From NCBI GenBank assembly GCA_902796805.1, contig CADBQG010000024.1, positions 1 through 63,278 on the forward strand: 63,278 nucleotides of DNA. Direction: 5' to 3'. The notes beneath the pieces are model-generated. The model saw only the letters and a list, made by a program, of their open reading frames with translations, did not search any database and was not told the origin of the DNA. Position 1 is the first letter of the stretch, and every line of letters starts with the position of its first letter. Shown piece after piece: positions 51,185 to 60,331 of this stretch. The DNA comes from an uncultured Bacteroidota bacterium. Lineage in GTDB: Bacteria > Bacteroidota > Bacteroidia > Bacteroidales > WCHB1-69. The translations under genes and the position numbers were made by a program.

Positions 51185-51451
51185 TTAGTATTTGTTCTTC
51201 TTTTTGTTTTTTTGTTTCGGTTTCACTGGCACTTCGCTTGCGCGGCGCGGGGTGTTGTGTTTCTTGATGTAGTATGTGGTGCTTTGCGATGACGAGGAAT
51301 TCCAGTGGGACTTGTACCTCGTGCGTTGTTTTGAGTATTTTGCGCTTCTGTGCGAGCCGTTTCTCGCGGTCTGGCATGATACGGCCAGGATTGCCGTTGC
51401 GCAGAGGGCAAGAAGCAGTGTGCGTGTTTTATGTTTTTTCAGGATGTCCAT
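51185..51451 (-). CDS. Small basic lipoprotein, hypothetical
   Basis: 88 residues. Signal peptide with lipobox AVSC (C26), then a strongly basic tail of Arg, Lys, Ser and Tyr (RYKSHWNSSSSQ, KPKQKNKKKNKY). No family is recognised. The ATG at 51451 follows a perfect -7 element (51481-51488) by 29 bases. It is the first gene of the M23/FG-GAP/tlyA operon. A positively charged tail could bind peptidoglycan teichoic-like or nucleic polymers, but this is only a guess. Confidence 0.65.
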   Translation of the reverse strand: MDILKKHKTRTLLLALCATAILAVSCQTARNGSHRSAKYSKQRTRYKSHWNSSSSQSTTYYIKKHNTPRRASEVPVKPKQKNKKKNKY

Positions 51452-51480
51452 TTTCAGAATGTTGTAACATTTGCAAACCG

Positions 51481-51488
51481 CAAATATA
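51481..51488 (-). promoter_or_regulatory. -7 promoter element for the lipoprotein-M23-FG-GAP-tlyA operon
   Basis: Minus strand TATATTTG, perfect TAnnTTTG, placed just after the tadA stop. Confidence 0.6.
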
Positions 51489-51498
51489 CATTTTTTTT

Positions 51499-51942
51499 TC
51501 AACCTCTCCTATCCTTGAAAAAATCTTTGAGCATTTTTGAGGCCTCGTCGGCCAGCACGCCTTTCACGATTTCGGCTTTAGAGGGGAATTTGCCGAGAAG
51601 TGTGGAGTATCCTTTTTTAGGGTCGTCGGCACCGAACACCACCCTGCCGATGTGAGCGTGCGCTATTGCGCCGGCACACATGAGGCACGGCTCCAAAGTA
51701 ACGTACAGCGTGCATTCGGGTAGGTATTTTGCGCCTAAGGCGTTCTCGGCGGCTGTGATGGCCAAGATCTCGGCGTGCGCGGTGACGTCTTTGAGCGTCT
51801 CTGTGATGTTGTGCGCCTTGGATATCACTTTGCCGTTTGCCACGACCACGGCCCCAACTGGAATCTCGTCCTCGCAGTAGGCGTCATCCGCCTCGGCAAG
51901 CGCGATGCGCATGAAATATTCGTCGGAGAAGATGTTTTCCAT
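51499..51942 (-). CDS. tadA: tRNA adenosine(34) deaminase
   Basis: 147 residues. Cytidine-deaminase fold with zinc and catalytic residues HAE (H56, E58) and PCLMC (C86, C89). It converts A34 to inosine in tRNA-Arg(ACG) in the cytoplasm. Starts 6 bases after the lpxB stop and ends the yqeY-lpxB-tadA operon. Confidence 0.94.
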   Translation of the reverse strand: MENIFSDEYFMRIALAEADDAYCEDEIPVGAVVVANGKVISKAHNITETLKDVTAHAEILAITAAENALGAKYLPECTLYVTLEPCLMCAGAIAHAHIGRVVFGADDPKKGYSTLLGKFPSKAEIVKGVLADEASKMLKDFFKDRRG

Positions 51943-51948
51943 AAGTTC

Positions 51949-53094
51949 TCAAGTTTTTGTTCTTGATGTTCGCCCCGCCGCCGCTCCCGCGACTATTGAA
52001 GCTGCCTTCCCGGAGGCGGAGCCGCCGCCGAGAATTGCCCTGAGTTTCCCATAGTCGTCCTTCATGGCGGCTATGTTGCTTTTGTCCGCTGTTATCGCCT
52101 CAAGTTCCGCGCGCAGCCTTTCCCTGTTGAGGTCGTGCTGTATCAACTCTGTGACAACCCCCTTGTCCATGATGAGGTTGACGAGTGATATGTATGAGAT
52201 GCCCGACACAAGGTGCTTCGCTATGATGTAAGAAAGTTCGCTGCCGGCGTAGCAGACGACCTGCGGCGTGCCTATCAGCGCGGTCTCCAGAGTGGCGGTG
52301 CCTGAGGCCACGATTGCTGCCTTGGAGTTTGAGAGAAGGGCGTAGGTGCCGCCGCAGACCGGCCTCACGTCATGGCCGCGCATCAGATTCTCGTAAAGGT
52401 CGGGCTTTAGCCATGGTACAGTGGAGACCACGAACTGGTACTGGGGAAAGTCGCCTACAACCTCGAGCATCCTGGGCAGGATGGCCTCCACCTCCTGCCT
52501 TCTGCTTCCGGGAAGCAGCGCTATTATATCCTTGTCTGACAGTCCGTTACTTTTTCTGAATGAGACTGTCTCCGGGGCGCTGGCTATGTTCTTGTCCACG
52601 GCGTCAAGAAGAGGATGCCCCACATAGTGCACGTTCATGCCGTTCTTCGAGTAGAAATCCTTCTCGAAAGGCAGAATCACCATCATTTCATCGACGTCGC
52701 GCCTGATCTTCCTGATTCTCCCTTTTTTCCAAGCCCACACCTGCGGCGAGATGTAATAGACGGTCGTTATACCCCTTTTCTTGGCGAATTCTGCGATTCG
52801 GAGATTGAAGCCGGGGTAGTCGACAAGCACGAGCGCGTCGGGGTTGAATGCGGCGATGTCTCGTTTGCACCTCCTGATGTTCCCGATCACGGCGGGAAGG
52901 TTCTTGAAGACTTCCCAGAAACCCATGAACGCCATATCCTTGTAGTGGGTCACGAGTTCACCCCCGGCAGCCGACATCAGGTCGCCGCCCCAGAAGCGGA
53001 AAACCGCTCCGGGGTCTCTTTCCTTCAGGGCCTTCATGAGATTGGAGGCGTGGAGGTCGCCCGAGGCCTCGCCCGCAACGATGTAGTATCTCAT
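51949..53094 (-). CDS. lpxB: Lipid-A-disaccharide synthase
   Basis: 381 residues. GT19 signature blocks: YYIVAGEASGDLHASNLMKA at the start, FWGGDLMSAAGG, DYPGFNLRIAEFAKKRG, YYISPQVWAWKKGRI, YVGHPLLDAV, LLPGSRRQEVEAILP and GTATLETALIGTPQVVCYA. It joins UDP-2,3-diacylglucosamine and lipid X to make the lipid A disaccharide on the inner membrane. It is 1 base after yqeY. Confidence 0.96.
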   Translation of the reverse strand: MRYYIVAGEASGDLHASNLMKALKERDPGAVFRFWGGDLMSAAGGELVTHYKDMAFMGFWEVFKNLPAVIGNIRRCKRDIAAFNPDALVLVDYPGFNLRIAEFAKKRGITTVYYISPQVWAWKKGRIRKIRRDVDEMMVILPFEKDFYSKNGMNVHYVGHPLLDAVDKNIASAPETVSFRKSNGLSDKDIIALLPGSRRQEVEAILPRMLEVVGDFPQYQFVVSTVPWLKPDLYENLMRGHDVRPVCGGTYALLSNSKAAIVASGTATLETALIGTPQVVCYAGSELSYIIAKHLVSGISYISLVNLIMDKGVVTELIQHDLNRERLRAELEAITADKSNIAAMKDDYGKLRAILGGGSASGKAASIVAGAAAGRTSRTKT

Positions 53095-53095
53095 G

Positions 53096-53545
53096 CTACG
53101 AGAGGAGGCGTTTCACGATCTCCGACACAGTCTTGTTGTCGGCCTTGCCTGCGAAAGCCTTGGTGGCGAGTCCCATAACCTTGCCCATGTCCTTCATTCC
53201 CGAAAAGCCGTTTTCCGCGATGATGCGCCCAACGGCGTCCTCTATCTCTTTCTCGCCCATCATTTCGGGGAGGTAGCCGGAGATTATCCCGGTCTGGAAC
53301 ACCTCCTCAGAGGCGAGGTCCTCCCTGTTCTGGGCGGCGTACATCTCCGCGGCGTCGCGGCGTTGCTTCACGAGCTGCTTGAGAATCTGTATCTCACCCT
53401 GCTCGTCGAGCTCTCCGGAGCCGCCCTTCTGAGTCTTTGCCAACAATATGGCCGACTTCACCGCGCGCAGCGCGGCAAGTTTCTTCTGGTCGCGGGTCAG
53501 CATCGCGGCCTTGATGTCGTCGTTGATTTTGTTCTCTAATGACAT
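53096..53545 (-). CDS. yqeY: GatB/YqeY domain protein
   Basis: 149 residues. Typical YqeY motifs: NDDIKAAMLTRDQKKLAALR, VKQRRDAAEMYAAQNRED, ISGYLPEMMGEKEIEDAV and MGKVMGLATKAFAGKADN. The domain is the tRNA-binding tail of GatB; the stand-alone protein has an uncertain role in translation. A perfect -7 element lies at 53575-53582, 30 bases before the ATG. Confidence 0.93.
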   Translation of the reverse strand: MSLENKINDDIKAAMLTRDQKKLAALRAVKSAILLAKTQKGGSGELDEQGEIQILKQLVKQRRDAAEMYAAQNREDLASEEVFQTGIISGYLPEMMGEKEIEDAVGRIIAENGFSGMKDMGKVMGLATKAFAGKADNKTVSEIVKRLLS

Positions 53546-53574
53546 AGCCTTGCTTTTTTAATGAATTACAGCCG

Positions 53575-53582
53575 CAAAGATA
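53575..53582 (-). promoter_or_regulatory. -7 promoter element for yqeY-lpxB-tadA
   Basis: Minus strand TATCTTTG, perfect TAnnTTTG, 30 bases before the yqeY ATG. Confidence 0.65.
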
Positions 53583-53687
53583 GCAAAAAAAAGTGAATGT
53601 CAACAGGATTCGGAATGGGTGAAGTGCAAGAAGAATGACGAGGGTTGGGGAAAGTGATGGTTCTTTCAAATTTCTCGTTGTTGAATT

Positions 53688-53718
53688 TTTGTGTACAACG
53701 ATAAAAAAAGTATATTTG
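53688..53718 (+). promoter_or_regulatory. Complete -33/-7 promoter for the hdrC-hdrD operon
   Basis: TTTG at 53688-53691, a 19-base spacer and TATATTTG at 53711-53718: the best match in the window to the full Bacteroidota promoter consensus. Start of transcription expected near 53725. Confidence 0.75.
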
Positions 53719-53745
53719 CGGTTTGGTTTGAAGAAACATATATGA

Positions 53746-54087
53746 ATGGTTGATTTCGGTTTCAATATAAAGAAAGCTAGGTCTTTTAACTTGACTACCA
53801 GCGACTTGACAAAGGCCAGCGAACTGTTGGAGCGTGTCCCGTCGTACCGTCTGTGCATAAGTTGCGGCGGTTGCACGGCGACCTGTTCGGCAAGGCAGTT
53901 CACAAACTTTGACATCAGGAAGGTGCACAACTCTTTCAGGCGCGGCCTGTATTCAGGTCTTGACAAAGAGTTGCACAAGTGCATGTTGTGCGGGAAATGC
54001 ACTCTTGTATGTCCTCGTGGCGTGAACCTTCGCTCCCTTATAATAAATATGCGGCAGATACTTGACTCACGAACTGAAACTCTGTAA
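53746..54087 (+). CDS. HdrC-like 4Fe-4S dicluster protein
   Basis: 113 residues, cytoplasmic or peripheral. Two [4Fe-4S] motifs of the CxxCxxCxxxC type: CISCGGCTATC (C37, C40, C43, C47) and CMLCGKCTLVC (C79, C82, C85, C89), as in heterodisulfide reductase subunit C and GlpC-type proteins. It should pass electrons to the HdrD-like partner that starts 2 bases downstream. An earlier ATG at 53742 opens only a 3-codon frame (ATG AAT GGT TGA) overlapping this start. Confidence 0.85.
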   Translation: MVDFGFNIKKARSFNLTTSDLTKASELLERVPSYRLCISCGGCTATCSARQFTNFDIRKVHNSFRRGLYSGLDKELHKCMLCGKCTLVCPRGVNLRSLIINMRQILDSRTETL

Positions 54088-54089
54088 TA

Positions 54090-55877
54090 ATGGCTAACTT
54101 CCACCCCTTCGTGCTCCCCTTTGTCTTCGGCACCGTAGCGCTCTTTGTCATCTGCGGGTACAAGTACGTGCGCTGGATCAAGCAGTTCGACGAAGAGCAG
54201 AAAAGAGTCATCAGAAAGAACATTTTTTCCACGAAGATACTTCCGGCTATATGGGAGATGTTCTGCGAGTGCCTCCTTCACTTGCGGATATCGAAGAAGA
54301 ACCGCCGTCTCGGCTACATGCACAGGAGCATCGCCTTCGGGTGGTTCCTGTTGATAGTTTTCGGGGCCGTGGAGAGCCGTCTCGGGATCAAGGGACCGTT
54401 CCACTTCTGGTGCGCGATATTCTACCGGTTCTTCCACCACAACCCTCCGGCAAACTCCACCGAGTTTTTCTTCACCCAGCTCATGGATCTGCTTCTGCTC
54501 TACGTTTTGTCAGGCCTCTTTCTTGCATTGCTCAAGAAGATTCACTCCAGAATCCTTGGAATGCGGAGAACCACGAGGCACACAAAGATGGACATAGCCT
54601 GCAAGGTCTCGCTGTGGGCGATATTCCCGCTCCGTCTCCTCAGCGAGTCGGTTACGGCAAGGCTTTACGGCAACGGCGGCTTCCTCACGCAGACCATAGG
54701 CGACTTGTTCGGGCGGAACGCGGCCACGTTCCTCGAAATGCCGCTATGGTCGCTCTACTCGCTGGCCCTCTGCATATTCTTCCTGATGTTCCCTTTCACC
54801 AGGTACATGCATATCTTCGCGGAGGTTTTCCTGATCTATTTCCGGAAGATCGGCGTGCGCGAGGGTGAGAAACTCTCTGGATACACCAAGTACGAGCTCA
54901 GCGCCTGCTCGCGCTGTGGCATGTGCATTGACGGATGTCCTTTGTATAACGAATTGGACATCAACGATGTGCAGTCTGTTTACCTGCTGCGCAACATGCG
55001 TAACCTTGAGCACAAGATGGATCTTGAGAAGGCGGCGGCGAACTGCCTAATGTGCCATCGCTGCGCCGAAGACTGCCCCGTTGATCTGGATCTCATGAAC
55101 ATACGCAGGATCTCGCGCGACAAGGGCGACCTCGACTTCTCTGACGGATACCGCTACCTTGACAAGGTGTCAGGTTTCAACGCCGTGGGCAGGGTGGTCT
55201 ATTTCGGAGGATGCATGTCGCAGCTCACGCCTTCGATAACAGCGGCCATGAAGGAAGTCTTCAACGCCGCCGGTCAGAAGTACTGGCACATCGACGAAAA
55301 CCGCTCGATATGCTGTGGTAGGCCGCTGCTCCAGCAGGGTTTCAACAACCAGGCCGCAAGCCTTCGCGCCGAGAACACGCGTCTCATTGCGGAGTCGCAC
55401 GCCGTTGCCCTTGTAACCTCATGCCCGATATGCTACCACTCGTTCAAGGATGAATACGACCTCCCGATACCTGTATATCACCATACGGAGTACATAGACA
55501 TGCTGATGAAGAGCGGACGCCTTTCGACAGACAAATGCAATGAGTCGTTCACATACCACGACCCCTGCGAGCTTGGCCGCGGGTCGGGGATTTACAAACA
55601 ACCTCGCGACATCCTCGGCGCCATAGGCGAGCTGAGGCAAATAGCGAAAGAAGGGGATGAATCGCTTTGCTGTGGCATGAACTTGGGCAATACAGTGCTC
55701 TCAAAGGATGAGCAGACACGCCTCAGGGACGCGGCTCTCTCCGTCTTGACAGAGCCGGCGCCCGACGTTGTGGTTACCGCCTGCCCCATGTGCAAGAAGG
55801 CCTTCAACCACGGCACAAAAGTCAATGTGAAGGACATAGCTGAAATAGTGGCTGAAAATTTAAATCATACCAAATAA
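54090..55877 (+). CDS. HdrD-like membrane Fe-S oxidoreductase with CCG domains
   Basis: 595 residues. The N-terminal 260 residues hold about five membrane segments (for example FVFGTVALFVICGYKYV, AFGWFLLIVFGAVES, LMDLLLLYVLSGLFLALL) with His residues, resembling a nitrate-reductase-gamma/DsrM type cytochrome b domain. Then come two [4Fe-4S] motifs (CSRCGMCIDGC near 273-283 and CLMCHRCAEDC near 317-327) and two CCG domains (GGC...CCGRP and DPC...CCGMN, about 370-580) that bind the unusual cluster of HdrD/HdrB. Such proteins move electrons between a quinone or membrane pool and a thiol/disulfide or other acceptor. No HdrA or flavin subunit is nearby. Physiological partner unknown. Confidence 0.87.
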   Translation: MANFHPFVLPFVFGTVALFVICGYKYVRWIKQFDEEQKRVIRKNIFSTKILPAIWEMFCECLLHLRISKKNRRLGYMHRSIAFGWFLLIVFGAVESRLGIKGPFHFWCAIFYRFFHHNPPANSTEFFFTQLMDLLLLYVLSGLFLALLKKIHSRILGMRRTTRHTKMDIACKVSLWAIFPLRLLSESVTARLYGNGGFLTQTIGDLFGRNAATFLEMPLWSLYSLALCIFFLMFPFTRYMHIFAEVFLIYFRKIGVREGEKLSGYTKYELSACSRCGMCIDGCPLYNELDINDVQSVYLLRNMRNLEHKMDLEKAAANCLMCHRCAEDCPVDLDLMNIRRISRDKGDLDFSDGYRYLDKVSGFNAVGRVVYFGGCMSQLTPSITAAMKEVFNAAGQKYWHIDENRSICCGRPLLQQGFNNQAASLRAENTRLIAESHAVALVTSCPICYHSFKDEYDLPIPVYHHTEYIDMLMKSGRLSTDKCNESFTYHDPCELGRGSGIYKQPRDILGAIGELRQIAKEGDESLCCGMNLGNTVLSKDEQTRLRDAALSVLTEPAPDVVVTACPMCKKAFNHGTKVNVKDIAEIVAENLNHTK

Positions 55878-55899
55878 CTGACTGAAATCAAGAACTATT

Positions 55900-57642
55900 A
55901 TGAAAAGAAAACTCTTAACAGTCTTTATCGTGTTTCTGACCGTCATGGCCGCCAGTGCCCAGGACGACGGGTCTGTAATCATGACTGTAGGCAACGAGAA
56001 AATCACGAGGGGAGAGTTCATCAAGGCATACCAGAAGAACTCGAGTCTTTCGGAGGCCTCCGAGAAGGATCTTCGCGAATACTTGAACCTGTATTCCGAA
56101 TATAAGATGAAGGTGCAGGAGGCCAAGGCCCTGAAGCTCGACACCGCGCAGTCGTTCCAGAAGGAATGGTCGTCATACAAGAGCCAGTATGCACAGCAGT
56201 ACCTCATCGACACAGAGGTGAGCGACCAGCTCTTGGAAGAGACATACGGCAGGGCCCGCTATCATGTGCGCGCCTCGCATCTGCTTGTGCGCCTCGACCC
56301 GGAAGCGACCGCGAAGGACACAGTCGCAGCGTATCACAAGATCATGAAGATAAGGGACGAGATTGTGGGCGGTCTCGACTTTAACGAGGCGGCTGCCAAA
56401 TATTCCGAAGACCAGTCTGCGCGCGACTTCGTGAACCCTCAGACAAAGCGCAAGCAGAAGGGGAACCGTGGCGAGCTCGGGTATTTCTCGGTGTTGGAAA
56501 TGATATACCCGTTTGAAACCGCGGCCTACAACACGCCTGTTGGAATGGTTTCGATGCCCGTTCGCACACAGTTCGGATACCACCTTATATACGTCCAGGA
56601 CAAGATACCGGCTATAGCGAAGATATATGTATCGCAGATCTTCTTCAGCGACACAACCGCCCTCGACAAGACCGCCGACCATTCTGACGTGATGGCGCGA
56701 TACCGCGAGGTGCAGCGGAGATTCAACGCAGGCACGCCGTTCAGCGAACTCGCCGCGGAATTCTCCGACGACAATGCAACCAAGAACAACGGCGGTCGCA
56801 TGGAGCCCTGCTCGCCGAACCGCCGCCCCGGCAATTTCCTCTACACCGCCATCAACGTCCCCAAGAACCGTATCTCCGAACCGGTGCCGTCGGCCATAGG
56901 TTGGCATATCCTGCAGCTCGATTCAGTTGTGTACACTTCTGTAAACGACGAATTCAAATATATGCTGAAGAACAAGCTCAGCAGGGACGCCCGCTCGAAG
57001 AAGAGCAAGGAGTCGCTCGTTGAAAAACTAAAGAAAGAGTACGGCTACGAGGAGAGCGGAAAGAAGGCCGCGATGAAGTTCTTCAAGAAAAGCCTCCCCG
57101 CAAACTACTTCCAGACAAAGAATGTGGAAATAGACTCGCTCAAGGGCATTGAAAAGCTGCGCCCGATGTGCACATTCGCCGGCAATACGCTCACAGCCTC
57201 CGACTTCGGGAAGTTCATCTCCCGCTACCAGGGAATGCAGATAAAGACTTCCCAGATGGCTTTCATCGAGGATCTTTTCCCGAATTTCGTGTCGGAGAAG
57301 ATGCTGGCCTACGAGCGCACGCAACTCATGACCAAATATCCTGAGTACCGCGAAGTGGTGAACGAGGTGTACGACGGCCTGATGATTTACGAGGTCAACT
57401 CCCTTAAAGTGTGGAACGCGGCGATTAAGGACACCGTGGGCGCAGAGCGCTTCTATGAAAGCATAAAGCAGCAGTTCGCGACAGGCGACACCCTGAAACC
57501 GTATAAGACATTCGACGAAGTTCGCGCCATTGTGGTGAGCCAATACCAGGATGTGCTTGAAAAACAGTGGCTCAAGGAACTCCACGAGAAATATCCGGTG
57601 AAGCTCGACGAGGCTGTGTTCCGCTCAATACTCAAGAAATAA
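55900..57642 (+). CDS. Periplasmic peptidyl-prolyl isomerase (PpiC/SurA-like)
   Basis: 580 residues. Signal peptide (LLTVFIVFLTVMAASAQ), SurA-type N-terminal helices, then two parvulin domains: one at about 121-235 (YHVRASHLLVRLDPEATAKD, GELGYFSVLEMIYPFE, TQFGYHLIYVQDK), the other at about 243-350 (IYVSQIFFSD, NGGRMEPCSP, AIGWHILQLDSV). It likely escorts outer-membrane proteins. It follows the HdrD-like gene by 22 bases and precedes a smaller lipoprotein. Confidence 0.9.
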   Translation: MKRKLLTVFIVFLTVMAASAQDDGSVIMTVGNEKITRGEFIKAYQKNSSLSEASEKDLREYLNLYSEYKMKVQEAKALKLDTAQSFQKEWSSYKSQYAQQYLIDTEVSDQLLEETYGRARYHVRASHLLVRLDPEATAKDTVAAYHKIMKIRDEIVGGLDFNEAAAKYSEDQSARDFVNPQTKRKQKGNRGELGYFSVLEMIYPFETAAYNTPVGMVSMPVRTQFGYHLIYVQDKIPAIAKIYVSQIFFSDTTALDKTADHSDVMARYREVQRRFNAGTPFSELAAEFSDDNATKNNGGRMEPCSPNRRPGNFLYTAINVPKNRISEPVPSAIGWHILQLDSVVYTSVNDEFKYMLKNKLSRDARSKKSKESLVEKLKKEYGYEESGKKAAMKFFKKSLPANYFQTKNVEIDSLKGIEKLRPMCTFAGNTLTASDFGKFISRYQGMQIKTSQMAFIEDLFPNFVSEKMLAYERTQLMTKYPEYREVVNEVYDGLMIYEVNSLKVWNAAIKDTVGAERFYESIKQQFATGDTLKPYKTFDEVRAIVVSQYQDVLEKQWLKELHEKYPVKLDEAVFRSILKK

Positions 57643-57651
57643 ACTAACCCC

Positions 57652-58488
57652 GTGAAAAGGCTTCTTTTTGCGACAATCATTCTGACAGCCGTGCTTTCGA
57701 GCTGCAAAACCCGCAACGACAGGGTGGTGGCGCAGGTGTACCACTATAAACTGTACGGTTCTGAGCTGAATGCGCTGATGCCTTCAGGACTGGCGTACGA
57801 CGACAGCGTCTCCATGGCCATCAGTTTGATAGAGAAATGGATAAAAGAGAAACTCGTCCTTCATGAAGCCGAAAGAAAACTGTCGCCTGTGGAGAAGAAC
57901 TTCGAGAAGGAAATGTCCGACTACAGGTCGCTCCTGCTTGTGAGCAGGTACTTTGAGAGACTTTGGGAAAGCGACTCCGCAGGTTTCAATATCACCGACA
58001 ACGACATAGCCGAGTTCTCGCGTTCTCTTGACAGTCGCTATACTGTTGAGAAAGAAATAGTCAGAGTAAACTATGTAAAACTCCCGAGCAATTCGCCGGG
58101 GTTGGAGAAAGTGAAGGAGATTTTGTTCAACGAGGAACAGCGTGTGGAAAGGAAGCAGGAACTTGCAGAGATGCTCGCAGACACTGTGGAATACCTCATT
58201 GATGACGATGCCTGGTTCTACCTTGACGACCTTCAAAACGAGGTGGCTTTCGAAATCTCTCCATCCGAATCCGAAAAAAAAATCAGACATATAGAGAGGA
58301 AAGTTGGCGACAATACCATACTTCTCGTGATTTTAGACTACCGTTCGCAGCGTTCGGTGAACGAAACTTCGGAAGAGAGGGCGGCTGCGGAAATGCTTCT
58401 CCTGAACCAAAGAAAGACACAGTTTCTGAATACATATATCGATGAACTGTACGACAGAGCCCTCAAAGACGGCAAAATCGTACAATAA
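57652..58488 (+). CDS. Lipoprotein of the PpiC/SurA neighbourhood, no PPIase domain seen
   Basis: 278 residues, GTG start. Lipobox LSSC (C18). The body has SurA-like helices: a [19 protein letters not shown] start that resembles the strand-helix opening of SurA proteins and [18 protein letters not shown], but no parvulin core. Probable chaperone-related lipoprotein; lies 9 bases after the parvulin gene and 10 before dut. Confidence 0.7.
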   Translation: MKRLLFATIILTAVLSSCKTRNDRVVAQVYHYKLYGSELNALMPSGLAYDDSVSMAISLIEKWIKEKLVLHEAERKLSPVEKNFEKEMSDYRSLLLVSRYFERLWESDSAGFNITDNDIAEFSRSLDSRYTVEKEIVRVNYVKLPSNSPGLEKVKEILFNEEQRVERKQELAEMLADTVEYLIDDDAWFYLDDLQNEVAFEISPSESEKKIRHIERKVGDNTILLVILDYRSQRSVNETSEERAAAEMLLLNQRKTQFLNTYIDELYDRALKDGKIVQ

Positions 58489-58498
58489 AAAACAAGGC

Positions 58499-58942
58499 AT
58501 GATTTGCAAGATTTACAACACTTCAGGTAATGAGACTCCGAGATATGCCTCATCCGGTTCCGCGGGTATGGACTTGCGAGCCAACCTTCCGGAAAAGGTA
58601 GTCATCCGCCCGCTTGAGCGCAAGTTGATACCCACAGGCCTATTCATGGAACTGCCGCCCGACTGCGAGGCGCAGATACGCCCGAGGAGCGGCCTCGCGC
58701 TGAAACACGGCGTTACAGTACTCAACAGCCCCGGCACAATCGACGCCGATTACCGCGGTGAAGTTCAGGTGCTGCTCGTAAACCTCTCCGACAAGGAGTT
58801 CGAGATTGAGAACGGCGACCGCATTGCGCAGATGGTGGTGGCAAGATTCGAACAGGTAGAGACAGTTGAAGTTGAAGGTTATTCAGAACTCTCCGGAACA
58901 GAGCGCGGCGACGGCGGGTTCGGCCACAGCGGAACAAAATAA
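58499..58942 (+). CDS. dut: dUTP diphosphatase
   Basis: 147 residues. All five trimeric dUTPase motifs: [35 protein letters not shown] (catalytic Asp), [11 protein letters not shown], and the P-loop-like [11 protein letters not shown] at the C-terminus. It removes dUTP and supplies dUMP for thymidylate. ATG 58499 is just after the preceding lipoprotein stop. Confidence 0.96.
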   Translation: MICKIYNTSGNETPRYASSGSAGMDLRANLPEKVVIRPLERKLIPTGLFMELPPDCEAQIRPRSGLALKHGVTVLNSPGTIDADYRGEVQVLLVNLSDKEFEIENGDRIAQMVVARFEQVETVEVEGYSELSGTERGDGGFGHSGTK

Positions 58943-58946
58943 TACT

Positions 58947-60278
58947 ATGAGAAAGACATTGTTCCTTGTTGCATTGCTGATGCTTTCATTGTCGCTTGAG
59001 GCCCAGGGAGACAAAAAGACCAGACGTGCTGCCGACAATTCCTCGGAAAACATGTCGGCAAGAAAGACTTCAAGCCAGTTCAACAACGGACTGAGGAGTT
59101 TCTACACGGCGCAATACGACGATGCCGAGCGCATATTTTCAATAATAACCGGCAACACTCCTGCTCATGCGCCTTCATACTATATGCTTTCCAAGATTTA
59201 TTCTGAAAAAAAACTCTATTCAGAAGCCGAAAACGCGCTTAACAAGGCCATAAAGTATGACAAAGACAATATCTGGTACAAAGTGGCCCTTGGCGAGACA
59301 CTCCTGAAAACAGAGAACTTCAAGAAGGCCGTGCCTCTCTGGGAACAAATATGCAAGGAGCTTCCCGGCAACGAGGCGTACTTGTACAACCTGTATGAGT
59401 GCTACCAAAAACTCGGAAACTATACAAAGATGATCGAGGTCATGAACTTTATGGAAGAAAGATTCGGTCCAAGGGAAGAGATAACCCGCAACAAAGTTGC
59501 AATCTGGCTGGGCAAGAACGACACTGAAGCCGCCCTGCGCGAGTATGACAACCTAATAGACAAGAGACCGGGCGACGTTGCGAACTACCTCAAGGCCGGG
59601 CTTCTTTGTGAAGACAAGAACCTTCACGACAGGGCTCTGTCTTATTATGAGAAGGCATATAGCCTTTTTCCTGACGACGCCGAAGCAAACATGATGCTCG
59701 CGAACTACTGGATACTTCGAAACAATGAAGAGAAAAGTGCAAGATACATAGCGTTCCTGATTCCAAACCCTGAGGTTGACATTGAGAAAAAGATGCCGTT
59801 CATGCGCAAGCAGATGGAAAGCGGCGAAAATATACAAAAGCTCGAGTTGTGGGCAGGCCAGCTTGCCAAGGCCCACCCTGGCGACGCCCGGGCCTGTGAG
59901 ATTCAGGGCAAGGTGAGCGCTATGAAAGGTGATTTTTCGAAAGCTTCGGAGTATTTCGCCAAGTCCCTCGAGTCTGACGACTCAAACATCGACTTGTGGA
60001 CAGACTTTGTCAGTGCATCTGAAAAGTCAGGCAACCTTGGAAAACTCATCGGTTTTGAGGACGAGATCACCACTCTTTTCCCACAGTCGCCAAAAATGTT
60101 GTCGGTTTTGGCAAAGGCATTCATCAACAATGGCAATCCCGACAAGGCGATAGATTATTACAAGAATGCTCTCGCTTTCGCGTTCGACCCCGAGGAGGTC
60201 TCAGCGATAAAGAAGGGTCTCCACGACGCCTACATGATGAAGGGCGACACGGAGAGCGCGAGAAAATACTTAAAATAA
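58947..60278 (+). CDS. Tetratricopeptide-repeat protein, secreted or periplasmic
   Basis: 443 residues. Signal peptide (LFLVALLMLSLSLEAQG), then TPR units such as YMLSKIYSEKKLYSEAENAL, YNLYECYQKLGNYTKMIEVM, LKAGLLCEDKNLHDRALSYY and AFINNGNPDKAIDYYKNAL. TPR scaffolds hold envelope complexes together; the ligand cannot be inferred. It starts 4 bases after dut. A hairpin terminator follows directly. Confidence 0.88.
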   Translation: MRKTLFLVALLMLSLSLEAQGDKKTRRAADNSSENMSARKTSSQFNNGLRSFYTAQYDDAERIFSIITGNTPAHAPSYYMLSKIYSEKKLYSEAENALNKAIKYDKDNIWYKVALGETLLKTENFKKAVPLWEQICKELPGNEAYLYNLYECYQKLGNYTKMIEVMNFMEERFGPREEITRNKVAIWLGKNDTEAALREYDNLIDKRPGDVANYLKAGLLCEDKNLHDRALSYYEKAYSLFPDDAEANMMLANYWILRNNEEKSARYIAFLIPNPEVDIEKKMPFMRKQMESGENIQKLELWAGQLAKAHPGDARACEIQGKVSAMKGDFSKASEYFAKSLESDDSNIDLWTDFVSASEKSGNLGKLIGFEDEITTLFPQSPKMLSVLAKAFINNGNPDKAIDYYKNALAFAFDPEEVSAIKKGLHDAYMMKGDTESARKYLK

Positions 60279-60310
60279 AAAGTGCGCCCATTATTGTTGA
60301 AGCGCACTTT
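60279..60310. terminator. Hairpin terminator between the TPR gene and clpB
   Basis: AAAGTGCGC (60279-60287) pairs with GCGCACTTT (60302-60310), 14-base loop. On the minus strand the stem is followed by TTTTTATTTT, a strong terminator for clpB; it can also stop plus-strand transcription. Confidence 0.8.
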
Positions 60311-60331
60311 GGAATAGCAGTTGCAGGATGT

